7,570 nucleotides of DNA from Oscillospiraceae bacterium (GCA_031272845.1 JAISTA010000107.1:1-7570), one strand, 5' to 3'. Counted from the first letter of the stretch, positions 1-6,233 are shown. The notes: generated from the letters alone by a model not told the origin. Made by a program: numbers and translations.

Positions 1-105
1 CGCGTCATCCTCGGAATAGCCGAGGGCGACCTCCTCAAAGTCTGTTGCGCGCAGCTGAGGGTTTCGCACCGGCATTGGATTTTTTTTGAGCGACATATTA
101 GCCAT
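1..105 (-). CDS. nfnB: NfnB / GltA-like flavoprotein large subunit, N-terminal fragment (runs off the window)
   Basis: Only the first 35 codons are inside the window, so the 3' end is missing. Translation from the ATG at 105-103 begins MANMSLKKNPMPVRNP, followed by an FEEVALGY segment. This is the typical N-terminus of the GltA-like family, which comprises glutamate synthase small chains and NfnB. The family carries two FAD/NAD(P)-binding Rossmann folds after an N-terminal iron-sulfur region. I chose the ATG at 105 because it overlaps the nfnA stop as TAATG and has GAGGG (117-113) seven bases upstream. An in-frame ATG at 96 is the alternative. The partner upstream is NfnA-like, so NfnB is more likely than a true glutamate synthase subunit: no GltB large chain is visible. 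NfnB would hold the bifurcating FAD, two [4Fe-4S] clusters and the NADPH site, but none of those regions can be seen here. Confidence 0.8.
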   Translation of the reverse strand, partial: MANMSLKKNPMPVRNPQLRATDFEEVALGYSEDDA

Positions 106-950
106 TACTGTGCCCTCGCGTTTTCAAGAAGCTTGCACACGTGCTCATAGTCTGCCCTTTCGCCGTCGCGGTACATGCCGTTTCGCTTGGCCGCCGCGTC
201 AAAATCCACAAGATGACCGTCAAAGTCGGGGCCGTCTACACAGGCGAATTTTGTCTGACCGCCGACGGTTAAACGGCAGCCGCCGCACATTCCCGTGCCG
301 TCGATCATAATGGGGTTCATTGAAACCGTCGTTTTCATATTGTACGGGCGCGTAAGCTCCGCGACGGCCTTCATCATCATAATGGGGCCTATCGCGATAA
401 CGTCGTCAAAGACCTCGCCGGCCGTCAAAAGCTCGCCAAGCGCCGCCGTTACGAAGCCTTTATTGCCGTTTGACCCGTCGTCCGTGAGTATGTGCAGCGT
501 TGTTGAGGCGCTCCTGAACTCGTCCTCAAGGATAATGCGCGACGTGTCGCGAAAGCCTATGATGACGGTTACGTCAGTGCCCTGCTCGTACAGCGCCTTT
601 GCAATCGGGTAGGCGATTGCGCAGCCTACGCCGCCGCCGATAACGCACGCGCGCCTCAGTCCCTCAATTTCCGTCGGGCGGCCGAGCGGGCCTACAAAGT
701 CCGCAAGACTGTCGCCCTCTTTTAGCTCCGCGAGCTTTCGCGTCGTCGCTCCGGCGACCTGAAACATCACGGAAACTGTGCCGCGATTGCGGTCATACCC
801 GCCGACTGTCAGCGGAATGCGTTCCCCGTCTGACGTGACGCGCAGAATGATGAACTGACCCGGCCTTGCTTTTTTTGCTACGAGCGGCGCGTGTACAGTT
901 ATTCTGTACACACCCTCAGACAGCTGTTCCTTTTTTATAATTGCATACAT
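105..950 (-). CDS. nfnA: NfnA-like subunit of NADH-dependent reduced ferredoxin:NADP+ oxidoreductase (FAD, NAD, [2Fe-2S])
   Basis: 281 residues, the full length for the NfnA/SudB branch of the ferredoxin-NADP reductase/PyrK superfamily. In order: an N-terminal beta-barrel FAD domain with RIPLTVGGYD at residues 44-53; an NAD-binding fold with GGGVGC at 105-110 and DDGS at 157-160; and a C-terminal cluster loop. That loop reads D217-x4-C222-x2-C225-x11-C237. In PyrK-type proteins the first ligand is cysteine. NfnA is known to use one aspartate plus three cysteines for its [2Fe-2S] cluster, and D217 sits in that slot. The complex is cytoplasmic and reversibly couples NADH and reduced ferredoxin to reduction of NADP+. 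The gene is third in a minus-strand operon, 85 nt after the peptidase gene, and its stop overlaps nfnB by one base. The ribosome-binding site is weak (GGCAAGAG just upstream). Generic annotation as a sulfide or dihydroorotate dehydrogenase-like protein would be the alternative. Confidence 0.85.
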   Translation of the reverse strand: MYAIIKKEQLSEGVYRITVHAPLVAKKARPGQFIILRVTSDGERIPLTVGGYDRNRGTVSVMFQVAGATTRKLAELKEGDSLADFVGPLGRPTEIEGLRRACVIGGGVGCAIAYPIAKALYEQGTDVTVIIGFRDTSRIILEDEFRSASTTLHILTDDGSNGNKGFVTAALGELLTAGEVFDDVIAIGPIMMMKAVAELTRPYNMKTTVSMNPIMIDGTGMCGGCRLTVGGQTKFACVDGPDFDGHLVDFDAAAKRNGMYRDGERADYEHVCKLLENARAQ

Positions 951-972
951 TTCTCTTGCCCTGCCTGCTAAC

Positions 973-1004
973 GCGTGACAGCCTATCTTATTAAGGCCTC
1001 ACGC
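973..1004. promoter_or_regulatory. Interrupted inverted repeat in the peptidase-nfnA gap
   Basis: GCGTGA (973-978) pairs with TCACGC (999-1004), and GCCT (981-984) pairs with AGGC (994-997), around a 9-base loop. This gives a 10-bp stem with a small internal loop, in the 85-nt gap 23 bases before the nfnA start. In the minus-strand transcript the T-rich run (1012-1005 region) comes before the hairpin, not after it, so it does not look like an intrinsic terminator for the peptidase gene. It could affect translation or mRNA processing of nfnAB, or be a protein-binding site. The function is not known. Confidence 0.35.
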
Positions 1005-1035
1005 AAAAATTTAACTGTGTTGTGCCGCTGTGAGC

Positions 1036-2727
1036 TTACAGCCGGCTGTCGTCCGTTTGGTCGAGAATTGCCTTGACTCTCGCTGCCGCATCCTGAAGAA
1101 CGCCCGGTACAAACGGCGACTTCAGCCCAGCCGCGCCGACCAGGGAGACAAACGTCTCCGAACCGCCGAGACGGCACAGCTTTAAGTAATCGCTCCAGGC
1201 GTTTTCATCTCCGGCGTTAAAACGGAGGAAAAACTGCATCGCGCAGACCTGCGCGAGAGTGTAGTCTATATAGTAAAACGGGCGCTGATATATATGCGCC
1301 TGGCGCTGCCAGCGGCGGCCGCGCTCAAGATATTCGTCTCCGTCATAGTCGAGCCACGGCATGTATTCGCGCTCCAAGCGCCGCCACTCATTTGCGCGCT
1401 CATCAGGTGAGGCCGACGGCTGATGGTAGACAAAATGCTGGAAATGGTCAACCAAAACGCCGTACGGGAGGAAATTCAGAATTTCCTCAAGCTGGAGATA
1501 CAAGAATTTCTCCGCGTCAGCTCCGAAAAACGACTCCATCCACGGGCGGGTAATCAACTCCATTGACATAGAGTGAATCTCGCAGGCCTCATACGTTGGA
1601 CTGCGGTATTCGGGGAAAAGCTCTGACGACAGGTAGGCCTGCAGCGCGTGACCGGCCTCATGCGTCAAAACGTCCACGTCGTCCTTTGTTCCGGTGAAGT
1701 TTGAGAAGATAAACGGCGCTTTATACAGCGGAAACGAAGTGCAGAAGCCGCCCGTCATCTTTCCGGGCTTGGCCACAAGGTCTAAAAGCTCGTTTTTAAC
1801 CATGAATTCAAAGAATTCACCGCTTTCGTCAGACAGCTCGCCGTACATTTTCTGCGCCTTGGCGACAAGCTCCTCCGGCGTGCCGGCAGGAACCGGATTG
1901 CCTGATCTGAAGTAATAGCCGTTGTCGTAAAAACGCATTTCGTCAACGCCGATACGCGTTTTCTGGCGCTCCTTGAGCTCCGCGACAAGCGGCGTGATGT
2001 ATTTCTTGATCTCCTCGCGGTACACGGCGACCATAGCTTCGTCATAGTCAAACCGCTCCATTTGGGCGTAGCCGAGTGCAACCGCGTTCGCAAAGCCGAG
2101 CTTTTGCGCGATTGACGCGCGCAGGGAGACAAGCTTGTCAAACAGCTCGTCAAACTCCTCCTGCCTGTCCGCAAAAAACTTAAAATACGCGGCCGTTGCG
2201 GCCTTGCGCACGGCTCTGTCAGGAGACTGGCGATACGGGTCGAGCTGCGTGAGATTCAGCGTTTTGCCGTCAAATAAAATTTCCGCGCCGCCGAGGATTT
2301 CCGTGTATTTTGAAATCAGCAGGTTCTCCTCGCGCATATCGGGAAGAACTGCCTCGTTAATCAGCCGGCGCTGGTTTTCGTACTTGCGAAACAGCAGCGT
2401 TCCGAGTGACTTTTCAAGCTCCGGGCGGAATTTCGAGGCAAGCACCGCGTCCGTTACGCGCTGCAGCTCAAGCTGCATTGCCGGCATAGCGGAATCATAG
2501 TATTCCTGCTCAGCCTTGTAGAACTCGTCGTTAATATTTATCTGATAGCGCACATAAGCGATAGAAACAGCGGTCTCTAAAATGTCGTACTCCGCGTAAA
2601 AGCGGCGTATGACGGTATCAGCCTCCTGCGCCGTGGCGGCGCTGCCGAATGCCTTGAGAAACGCCTCCGCTGTCTCGCGGAACTGCTCCTCTGTTACACG
2701 GCTATAGGGCATTTCGGAAAATTTCAT
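1036..2727 (-). CDS. M3-family oligoendopeptidase (zinc metallopeptidase)
   Basis: 563 residues starting MKFSEMPYSR, close to the usual length of the clostridial M3 oligoendopeptidase group distinct from classical PepF. The zinc site is H356-E-A-G-H360. A probable third ligand is Glu383 in CEIHSMSMELIT. A Tyr-rich segment, FYYIDYTLAQV (484-494), lies near the C-terminus, as in family members where Tyr and His residues contact substrate. There is no signal peptide, so it is expected to be cytosolic, cleaving short peptides during peptide catabolism. Reading the frame open would extend it by 68 codons to 2931, but that part is Arg-rich nonsense overlapping the kinase gene. The ATG at 2727 is supported by AAGGGA about 11 bases upstream and by the natural family N-terminus. 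It lies 49 nt after the kinase stop and 85 nt before nfnA, in the same direction, so it is probably co-transcribed. Confidence 0.93.
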   Translation of the reverse strand: MKFSEMPYSRVTEEQFRETAEAFLKAFGSAATAQEADTVIRRFYAEYDILETAVSIAYVRYQININDEFYKAEQEYYDSAMPAMQLELQRVTDAVLASKFRPELEKSLGTLLFRKYENQRRLINEAVLPDMREENLLISKYTEILGGAEILFDGKTLNLTQLDPYRQSPDRAVRKAATAAYFKFFADRQEEFDELFDKLVSLRASIAQKLGFANAVALGYAQMERFDYDEAMVAVYREEIKKYITPLVAELKERQKTRIGVDEMRFYDNGYYFRSGNPVPAGTPEELVAKAQKMYGELSDESGEFFEFMVKNELLDLVAKPGKMTGGFCTSFPLYKAPFIFSNFTGTKDDVDVLTHEAGHALQAYLSSELFPEYRSPTYEACEIHSMSMELITRPWMESFFGADAEKFLYLQLEEILNFLPYGVLVDHFQHFVYHQPSASPDERANEWRRLEREYMPWLDYDGDEYLERGRRWQRQAHIYQRPFYYIDYTLAQVCAMQFFLRFNAGDENAWSDYLKLCRLGGSETFVSLVGAAGLKSPFVPGVLQDAAARVKAILDQTDDSRL

Positions 2728-2776
2728 TATATATCGCGTCCCTTGATTAAATTTTGCAGTCAATCCTTTAGCCGAA

Positions 2777-3625
2777 TTACTCGGCGGCGGCCTGCGCCAG
2801 AGACAGCAGTCCCGCCTCAAAGTTAACGCCGAACCTGTCGTCAGTGCCGGCGGCAAGCGTGCGCGCGACCGCGTCCGCCGTAAAGCGCGCCGCAATCGCA
2901 AGAGCGTCTCCCGAGGCTTTCCCGGCAACATGCGCCGCCGTAAAGGCCGACGCGAAAACGTCTCCGGTGCCGTGGTACATATGCGGCACGCGCTCCGTCA
3001 TTGTGTAGTTGATCTCGCCTGTCGCAACGTCAATCGCGGCCGCGCCGAGCTTGCTGTCCTCAAACGAAACGCCGGTTAATACGGCTGTTTTGCGCGGAAG
3101 CTTTGCCAGCTCGCGAAGAACCCGTTCGACGTATTCCTTTGTCTGGCCGCCGGGCTTGTACTCAATTCCGAGCATAAGGCATGCTTCTGTGAGGTTCGGC
3201 AGGATAACGTCCGCCTGCTCGCAGAGCGAGCGCATTCCGTCCGGGAAATTGTCCGGAAAGGCGGGGTAAAGCTTGCCGTTGTCCGCCATGACGGGGTCAC
3301 AAATCACAAGCGCACCCTTTGTGTGCATATCCTGCAGAATAGCGGAGACAATCCCGATTTGCTCAAACGAACCGAGGTAGCCTGTATACGCCGCGTCAAA
3401 CGTGAGACCGAGCGTGTTCCAGTGTGCCGCGATAGGTGACAGGTCGTCTGTCAAATCGCGGACTGTGTAGCCGGTAAAACCGCCCGTGTGCGTCGAGAGC
3501 ACGGCTGTCGGCAGACAGGTGCATTCAACTCCGACGGCTGAAATTATAGGAAGTGCGACCGTAAGCGAGCATCGGCCGAAGCAGGAAATATCGTGTATTG
3601 CGCAAACTCTTTTTTGACGTGCCAA
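2777..3625 (-). CDS. pdxY: Pyridoxal/pyridoxamine kinase (ribokinase/PfkB-like)
   Basis: 282 residues, normal for PdxK/PdxY-type kinases, which use ATP to phosphorylate pyridoxal, pyridoxamine or pyridoxine in B6 salvage. Visible family features are the N-terminal substrate segment HDISCFGRCSL (11-21), THTGGFTGY (45-53), DPVMAD (110-115), PNLTEA (143-148) and the anion-hole/catalytic-base motif HGTGD (218-222), where D222 would be the base. The start is TTG at 3625-3623, read as Met. GGAGGT at 3639-3634 stands eight bases upstream, and no in-frame ATG occurs before residue 100. It is the first gene after a good promoter (3712-3684) and is followed 49 nt later by the M3 peptidase gene. Exact vitamer preference (PdxY versus PdxK activity) cannot be told from sequence; the B6 kinase family assignment is firm. 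Confidence 0.9.
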   Translation of the reverse strand: MARQKRVCAIHDISCFGRCSLTVALPIISAVGVECTCLPTAVLSTHTGGFTGYTVRDLTDDLSPIAAHWNTLGLTFDAAYTGYLGSFEQIGIVSAILQDMHTKGALVICDPVMADNGKLYPAFPDNFPDGMRSLCEQADVILPNLTEACLMLGIEYKPGGQTKEYVERVLRELAKLPRKTAVLTGVSFEDSKLGAAAIDVATGEINYTMTERVPHMYHGTGDVFASAFTAAHVAGKASGDALAIAARFTADAVARTLAAGTDDRFGVNFEAGLLSLAQAAAE

Positions 3626-3633
3626 GGTGTGTG

Positions 3634-3639
3634 ACCTCC
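3634..3639 (-). promoter_or_regulatory. Ribosome-binding site that fixes the TTG start of the B6 kinase
   Basis: The minus strand reads GGAGGT at 3639-3634, then eight bases, then TTG at 3625. This is the best Shine-Dalgarno in the window, consistent with compensating for the poor start codon. Confidence 0.8.
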
Positions 3640-3683
3640 GATTATAGCGGCCTGACTTTTATTCAGCAGAACCTAACATAGTA

Positions 3684-3712
3684 ATTATATCACACGAATA
3701 TATATAAATCAA
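3684..3712 (-). promoter_or_regulatory. Sigma-A-type promoter for the kinase-peptidase-nfn operon
   Basis: On the minus strand, TTGATT (3712-3707) and a perfect TATAAT (3689-3684) are separated by exactly 17 bases. TG one base before the -10 makes it an extended -10. Transcription would begin near 3677, giving a leader of about 50 nt before the TTG start at 3625. The surrounding DNA is very AT-rich. Confidence 0.7.
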
Positions 3713-3804
3713 ATATATAATACGTGCAAAATATCGAAAATAAAACGAGAGTTTTTGTGCAGCTTGTACAAATAAATTCCTAATTACAAAAAGAAACAAA
3801 TTAT

Positions 3805-3835
3805 TTGCAATTTCGCAACATTATTCTGTTATAAT
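3805..3835 (+). promoter_or_regulatory. Sigma-A-type promoter for the SleB-like hydrolase gene
   Basis: TTGCAA (3805-3810) and a perfect TATAAT (3830-3835) are separated by 19 bases. TG at 3827-3828 gives an extended -10 that can offset the long spacer and imperfect -35. Transcription would start near 3842, leaving a leader of roughly 165 nt. No sporulation-type -10 stood out here, so vegetative expression is suggested. Confidence 0.6.
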
Positions 3836-3841
3836 CTGTTA

Positions 3842-4009
3842 CGAATTGTAATACTTTTGAAGCTAAAAAGTACTGCGATACATTGAAAGCCCCGCGCTTT
3901 TTAGCTGCGTCCGGCAATTTACAAAAAGCCCCGCCGTACTGCTTACGCATATCACTATTTTAGCCGGCGCGAAAACAAAGCTTTGCGCCGCCGAAAAAAG
4001 GAGACATAT
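3842..4009 (+). promoter_or_regulatory. Long structured 5' leader of the hydrolase gene (candidate regulatory RNA, class unknown)
   Basis: Between the proposed transcription start and the ATG at 4010 lie several paired elements. First is a perfect 10-bp inverted repeat, AGCTAAAAAG (3861-3870) with CTTTTTAGCT (3897-3906). Next is a nested helix, TGCGT (3906-3910) with ACGCA (3945-3949) and CGGC (3912-3915) with GCCG (3933-3936). Last is CGGCGC (3965-3970) with GCGCCG (3985-3990), ending five bases before the ribosome-binding site AAAGGAG (3996-4002). TTTTAGC at 3958-3964 could also pair with the first arm (GCTAAAA, 3862-3868), an alternative fold. AAAGCCCCGC occurs twice (3886-3895, 3925-3934), as does GTACTGC (3870-3876, 3936-3942). 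I do not recognise a known riboswitch class; c-di-AMP (ydaO) hallmarks are absent. There is no open frame with a ribosome-binding site in it. Confidence 0.4.
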
Positions 4010-4840
4010 ATGAACACAAAAAAATACAAAACAAAAAGGCTTCGTCAGTTTTTCGCGGGCAGTCTCGCGATGCTCAGCCTCTGCGCCGGACTTGCGGTTC
4101 AGGCCGCCGCGGCCGAACCGGAGGAAGAAGCTGCTCCGGACGCTGTTTCAGAAGCGACCTTGGAGTACCTGTCCGCGAGCGTTACCGTGCGCGGAGGACG
4201 GCTCCCGGCGTACACGATCGCAGGCCGGATGGTCAGCGGGAAGCTATACCTTGAGCTGTCCGACTTCCTGTGCGTCGTGCTGAAAAACGACGAGTCGGCC
4301 CAAATTACCGCCGCCGAGGGCGACTTTTATTTCGGCTACGCGGGCGCATACTTCCTGGTTGAGGAGGGCGTTGCGGAATACGGCGGAACGCTTTGGGCTC
4401 CCGCCGAGGATATTGCCACTGCATTTTGCGCAAGACTCGACGCGGACACAAACCACGCGATTCTGACGCGCGAGGAGGGAGTTCCGCTTTGGTATACGGA
4501 GGAGGATGTTTATTGGATGAGCCGCATTATTCAGGCGGAATCCGGCGGAGAGCCGCTTCTCGGACAAATCGCGGTCGGAAACGTTGTGATGAACCGCAAA
4601 AACGGCGACTACTACTCCGATACCGTCAAGGGCGTTATCTTTGATCCGGGACAGTTCTCGCCGGCGCGTTCCGGCTCGCTGAATGTAAATCCGAGAGAAA
4701 AGGCGATCATTGCGGCGCATCTTGCAATGCAGGGAATGGCGCCGGTCGGAAACGCGATGTATTTCAACGCGAACGGCTCGATTTGGGGCGGACGGCGAAC
4801 CTTTGTAGCAAGAATTGAGCACCACTACTTCTACGTGTAG
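4010..4840 (+). CDS. Secreted SleB-type cell-wall hydrolase with N-terminal copper-amine-oxidase-N-like domain
   Basis: 276 residues from the ATG at 4010, with AAAGGAG at 3996-4002 seven bases upstream. A TTG 27 bases further upstream keeps the frame open but would place the ribosome-binding site inside the gene. Residues 1-35 form a signal peptide: basic MNTKKYKTKRLR, a hydrophobic core, and probable cleavage after AVQAAAA. About 53-155 resembles the copper-amine-oxidase N-terminal-like fold common in clostridial envelope proteins (LYLELSDF, LWAPAEDIA, LDADTNHAIL). About 160-276 is a Hydrolase_2/SleB domain: WMSRIIQAESGGEP contains the probable catalytic Glu177, followed by GQIAVGNVVMNRK, FDPGQFSP and a C-terminal HHYF. 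SleB-family enzymes are lytic enzymes of spore cortex or peptidoglycan. The housekeeping-type promoter and the added domain leave open a role in vegetative wall turnover. A terminator follows, so it is probably monocistronic. Confidence 0.9.
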   Translation: MNTKKYKTKRLRQFFAGSLAMLSLCAGLAVQAAAAEPEEEAAPDAVSEATLEYLSASVTVRGGRLPAYTIAGRMVSGKLYLELSDFLCVVLKNDESAQITAAEGDFYFGYAGAYFLVEEGVAEYGGTLWAPAEDIATAFCARLDADTNHAILTREEGVPLWYTEEDVYWMSRIIQAESGGEPLLGQIAVGNVVMNRKNGDYYSDTVKGVIFDPGQFSPARSGSLNVNPREKAIIAAHLAMQGMAPVGNAMYFNANGSIWGGRRTFVARIEHHYFYV

Positions 4841-4856
4841 CGCCGTAAGCCAACAG

Positions 4857-4887
4857 CAAAACGCCCGGAACCTTTCCGGGCGTTTTG
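4857..4887 (+). terminator. Intrinsic terminator after the SleB-like hydrolase gene
   Basis: A perfect 14-bp stem joins 4857-4870 to 4874-4887 around the 3-base loop CCT, with core ACGCCCGGAA/TTCCGGGCGT. The T run lies in the 3' arm (TTTT 4883-4886) and the matching A run in the 5' arm. It starts 17 bases after the stop codon. Confidence 0.88.
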
Positions 4888-4925
4888 CGCTGTCCGGAGG
4901 AGTAAGACCCGACGCAGAAAACAAA

Positions 4926-4955
4926 TTCATAATCTGATGCACGCACTCATATACT
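4926..4955 (+). promoter_or_regulatory. Possible promoter of the SipL-like gene (sigma-E-like or weak sigma-A)
   Basis: CATATACT (4948-4955) matches six of eight positions of the sigma-E -10 consensus CATACAAT. CATAAT (4928-4933) lies 14 bases upstream, near the usual sigma-E spacing. The same bases can be read as a sigma-A pair, TTCATA (4926-4931) and TATACT (4950-4955), spaced 18. Expression by sigma-E is what is known for SipL in Clostridioides difficile, but the sequence alone does not decide. Confidence 0.35.
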
Positions 4956-5007
4956 GTCTTGAGCAAAAAGTATTTGCAATGGCAAACACATAGCAAGGAG
5001 CGGCAAA

Positions 5008-6174
5008 ATGGACCTGCAAGCAACAAATTTTCGGTATTTTGACGAGGCGGTAACCGAAACGGTCACCGGTGAGGACATTCAGGAAGCGATTATCCCGGAT
5101 AATTTTCCGGACGGCGACCAAATAATTTATACGGCGGCGGAAAACTTTATCCGCGGCAAGGACAACCAGAATGGCCGGGCGACGGTTCACGGCTCCTCGC
5201 GGCTTTACGTCACGTACCGCCCGCAGGAGGAGGAAAATCCGCGCAAAATCGCGATTGACATTCCGTTTTCGGCAAAGCTTGAGAACCCGCAGATCAAGCA
5301 GACCTCAACTATAGTCGCGAGCTGCGACGTTAAAAATGTGCGTGCCGCGCTCTCGAATCCGCGCAAAATTTCCGGCGGCGTGACGCTTGACGTGCATTTT
5401 CGCGTATTCAACGAGACGGAAAACGAGGTTCCGAATTCGCTTTCAGACAACGACGGCAATGTTGTGCTCAAGACCAAAAGCCTTATTACAAGTCTGCCGT
5501 CGGACATTCGCGAAAAGACCTTCAGCGTGGTGGACGAGCAGTCGCTGTCTCTCGGCGCGCCGGATATTACGGAGGTTATCTCGACCAAATCGCAAGTTAC
5601 GGAGATTGAGTCAAAGCTTGTCGGTTCAAAGCTCATCCTAAAGGGTGTGCTTGTATCCGAAATTGCGTATATCTCAACCGATGGGGCTATCGAAAACGCG
5701 GCGTTTTCCTCCGAATTTTCGCAAATCGCGGACGGCGCGGGAATTCACGAGAGCGCAAGCCTTGAGCTTCTGCCGATCGTCACGGGAAGCTACCTTGAGC
5801 TGCTGGACGACGGCGCGGGCGAGGTTCGCCGCATTTCAATCGAAACGCACCTTGCCGTGCAGATAATCGCGGTCGTCGCGCGCGAGATTACATACATCGC
5901 GGACGCTTACGCTCTTGCCGACAGCGACATTGCGGTTACGACCTGCGCCCTCAATCTGCCGAGCTCCGGCGAGCCGGACAACGCAAGCAAGGTTACGATT
6001 ATCTCCGCAATAGACTCCAAAGGCCCGGCCGAGAAAAAGGGCAAAAAGCCAGCGGTCGTCATAACGTCGCTTTCGGGGGAGGACACCATCTGGGATATTG
6101 CGAAAAAATACCGCGTGCCGCAGAGCAATATTGAACTGCTGGACGAGGTGAAAAAGGCGATAATCAGAACCTGA
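5008..6174 (+). CDS. SipL-like spore morphogenesis protein: two DUF3794 (SPOCS) domains and a short C-terminal LysM
   Basis: 388 residues; the ATG at 5008 has AAGGAG (4995-5000) seven bases upstream. Residues about 10-95 form a first SPOCS/DUF3794 unit (EAIIPDNFPDGDQII, then RLYVTYRPQEEE and IPFSAKLEN). An NPRK linker (117-120) follows, and about 170-303 form a second unit (KLILKGVLVSEIAYIS, FSSEFSQI, ending near ADAYAL). After a Lys-rich linker (338-347), residues 350-388 make a LysM: SGEDTIWDIAKKYRVPQSNIELLD. The last LysM strand (the usual GqkL.i part) is missing. No signal peptide or membrane segment is seen, as expected for a mother-cell protein. In C. difficile, SipL has this architecture, is about 520 residues long, and uses its LysM to bind SpoIVA in coat assembly. 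This protein is clearly shorter. It stands alone between terminators. DUF3794/LysM identity is firm; SipL orthology is inference. Confidence 0.85.
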   Translation: MDLQATNFRYFDEAVTETVTGEDIQEAIIPDNFPDGDQIIYTAAENFIRGKDNQNGRATVHGSSRLYVTYRPQEEENPRKIAIDIPFSAKLENPQIKQTSTIVASCDVKNVRAALSNPRKISGGVTLDVHFRVFNETENEVPNSLSDNDGNVVLKTKSLITSLPSDIREKTFSVVDEQSLSLGAPDITEVISTKSQVTEIESKLVGSKLILKGVLVSEIAYISTDGAIENAAFSSEFSQIADGAGIHESASLELLPIVTGSYLELLDDGAGEVRRISIETHLAVQIIAVVAREITYIADAYALADSDIAVTTCALNLPSSGEPDNASKVTIISAIDSKGPAEKKGKKPAVVITSLSGEDTIWDIAKKYRVPQSNIELLDEVKKAIIRT

Positions 6175-6202
6175 GCGGCCATGTAAGCGGACAATACACA
6201 GC

Positions 6203-6233
6203 AAAAAGGGCGGTAATATTACCGCCCTTTTTT
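6203..6233. terminator. Bidirectional intrinsic terminator between convergent genes
   Basis: Positions 6203-6232 form a perfect 30-base palindrome: five A, GGGCGGTAAT, then its mirror, then T. Rightward transcripts end in six T (6228-6233), leftward transcripts in five T (6207-6203 read in reverse). It lies 29 bases after the SipL-like stop and 15 bases after the lipid kinase stop on the other strand, so one hairpin serves both. Confidence 0.92.

Noticed and set aside
1024..1049. Short hairpin and the 12-base palindrome ACAGCCGGCTGT at the end of the peptidase gene, as a terminator
   Set aside because: The stem is short and bulged, and the T-rich run lies too far downstream (about 14 bases); part of it is coding sequence.
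2728..2931. 68-codon upstream extension of the M3 peptidase frame, overlapping the kinase gene
   Set aside because: Arg/Pro-rich shadow of the kinase 3' end; the natural family N-terminus starts at the ATG at 2727.
3680..3725. AT-rich TATATA runs as an origin or attachment site
   Set aside because: Explained by the divergent promoter region; no repeated boxes or flanking duplications are seen.
3983..4009. TTG-started nine-residue extension of the hydrolase
   Set aside because: It would contain the gene's own ribosome-binding site (3996-4002); the ATG at 4010 gives a normal signal peptide.
4937..4993. 18-codon frame (MHALIYCLEQKVFAMANT) ending just before the SipL-like ribosome-binding site, as a possible leader peptide
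   Set aside because: No ribosome-binding site before its ATG, and its start overlaps the likely promoter, so it would not be in the mRNA.
4244..5026. 260-codon open frame on the minus strand opposite the hydrolase gene
   Set aside because: Runs through a strong terminator and the next gene's ribosome-binding site, has no family features, and is explained by the codon bias of the plus-strand gene.
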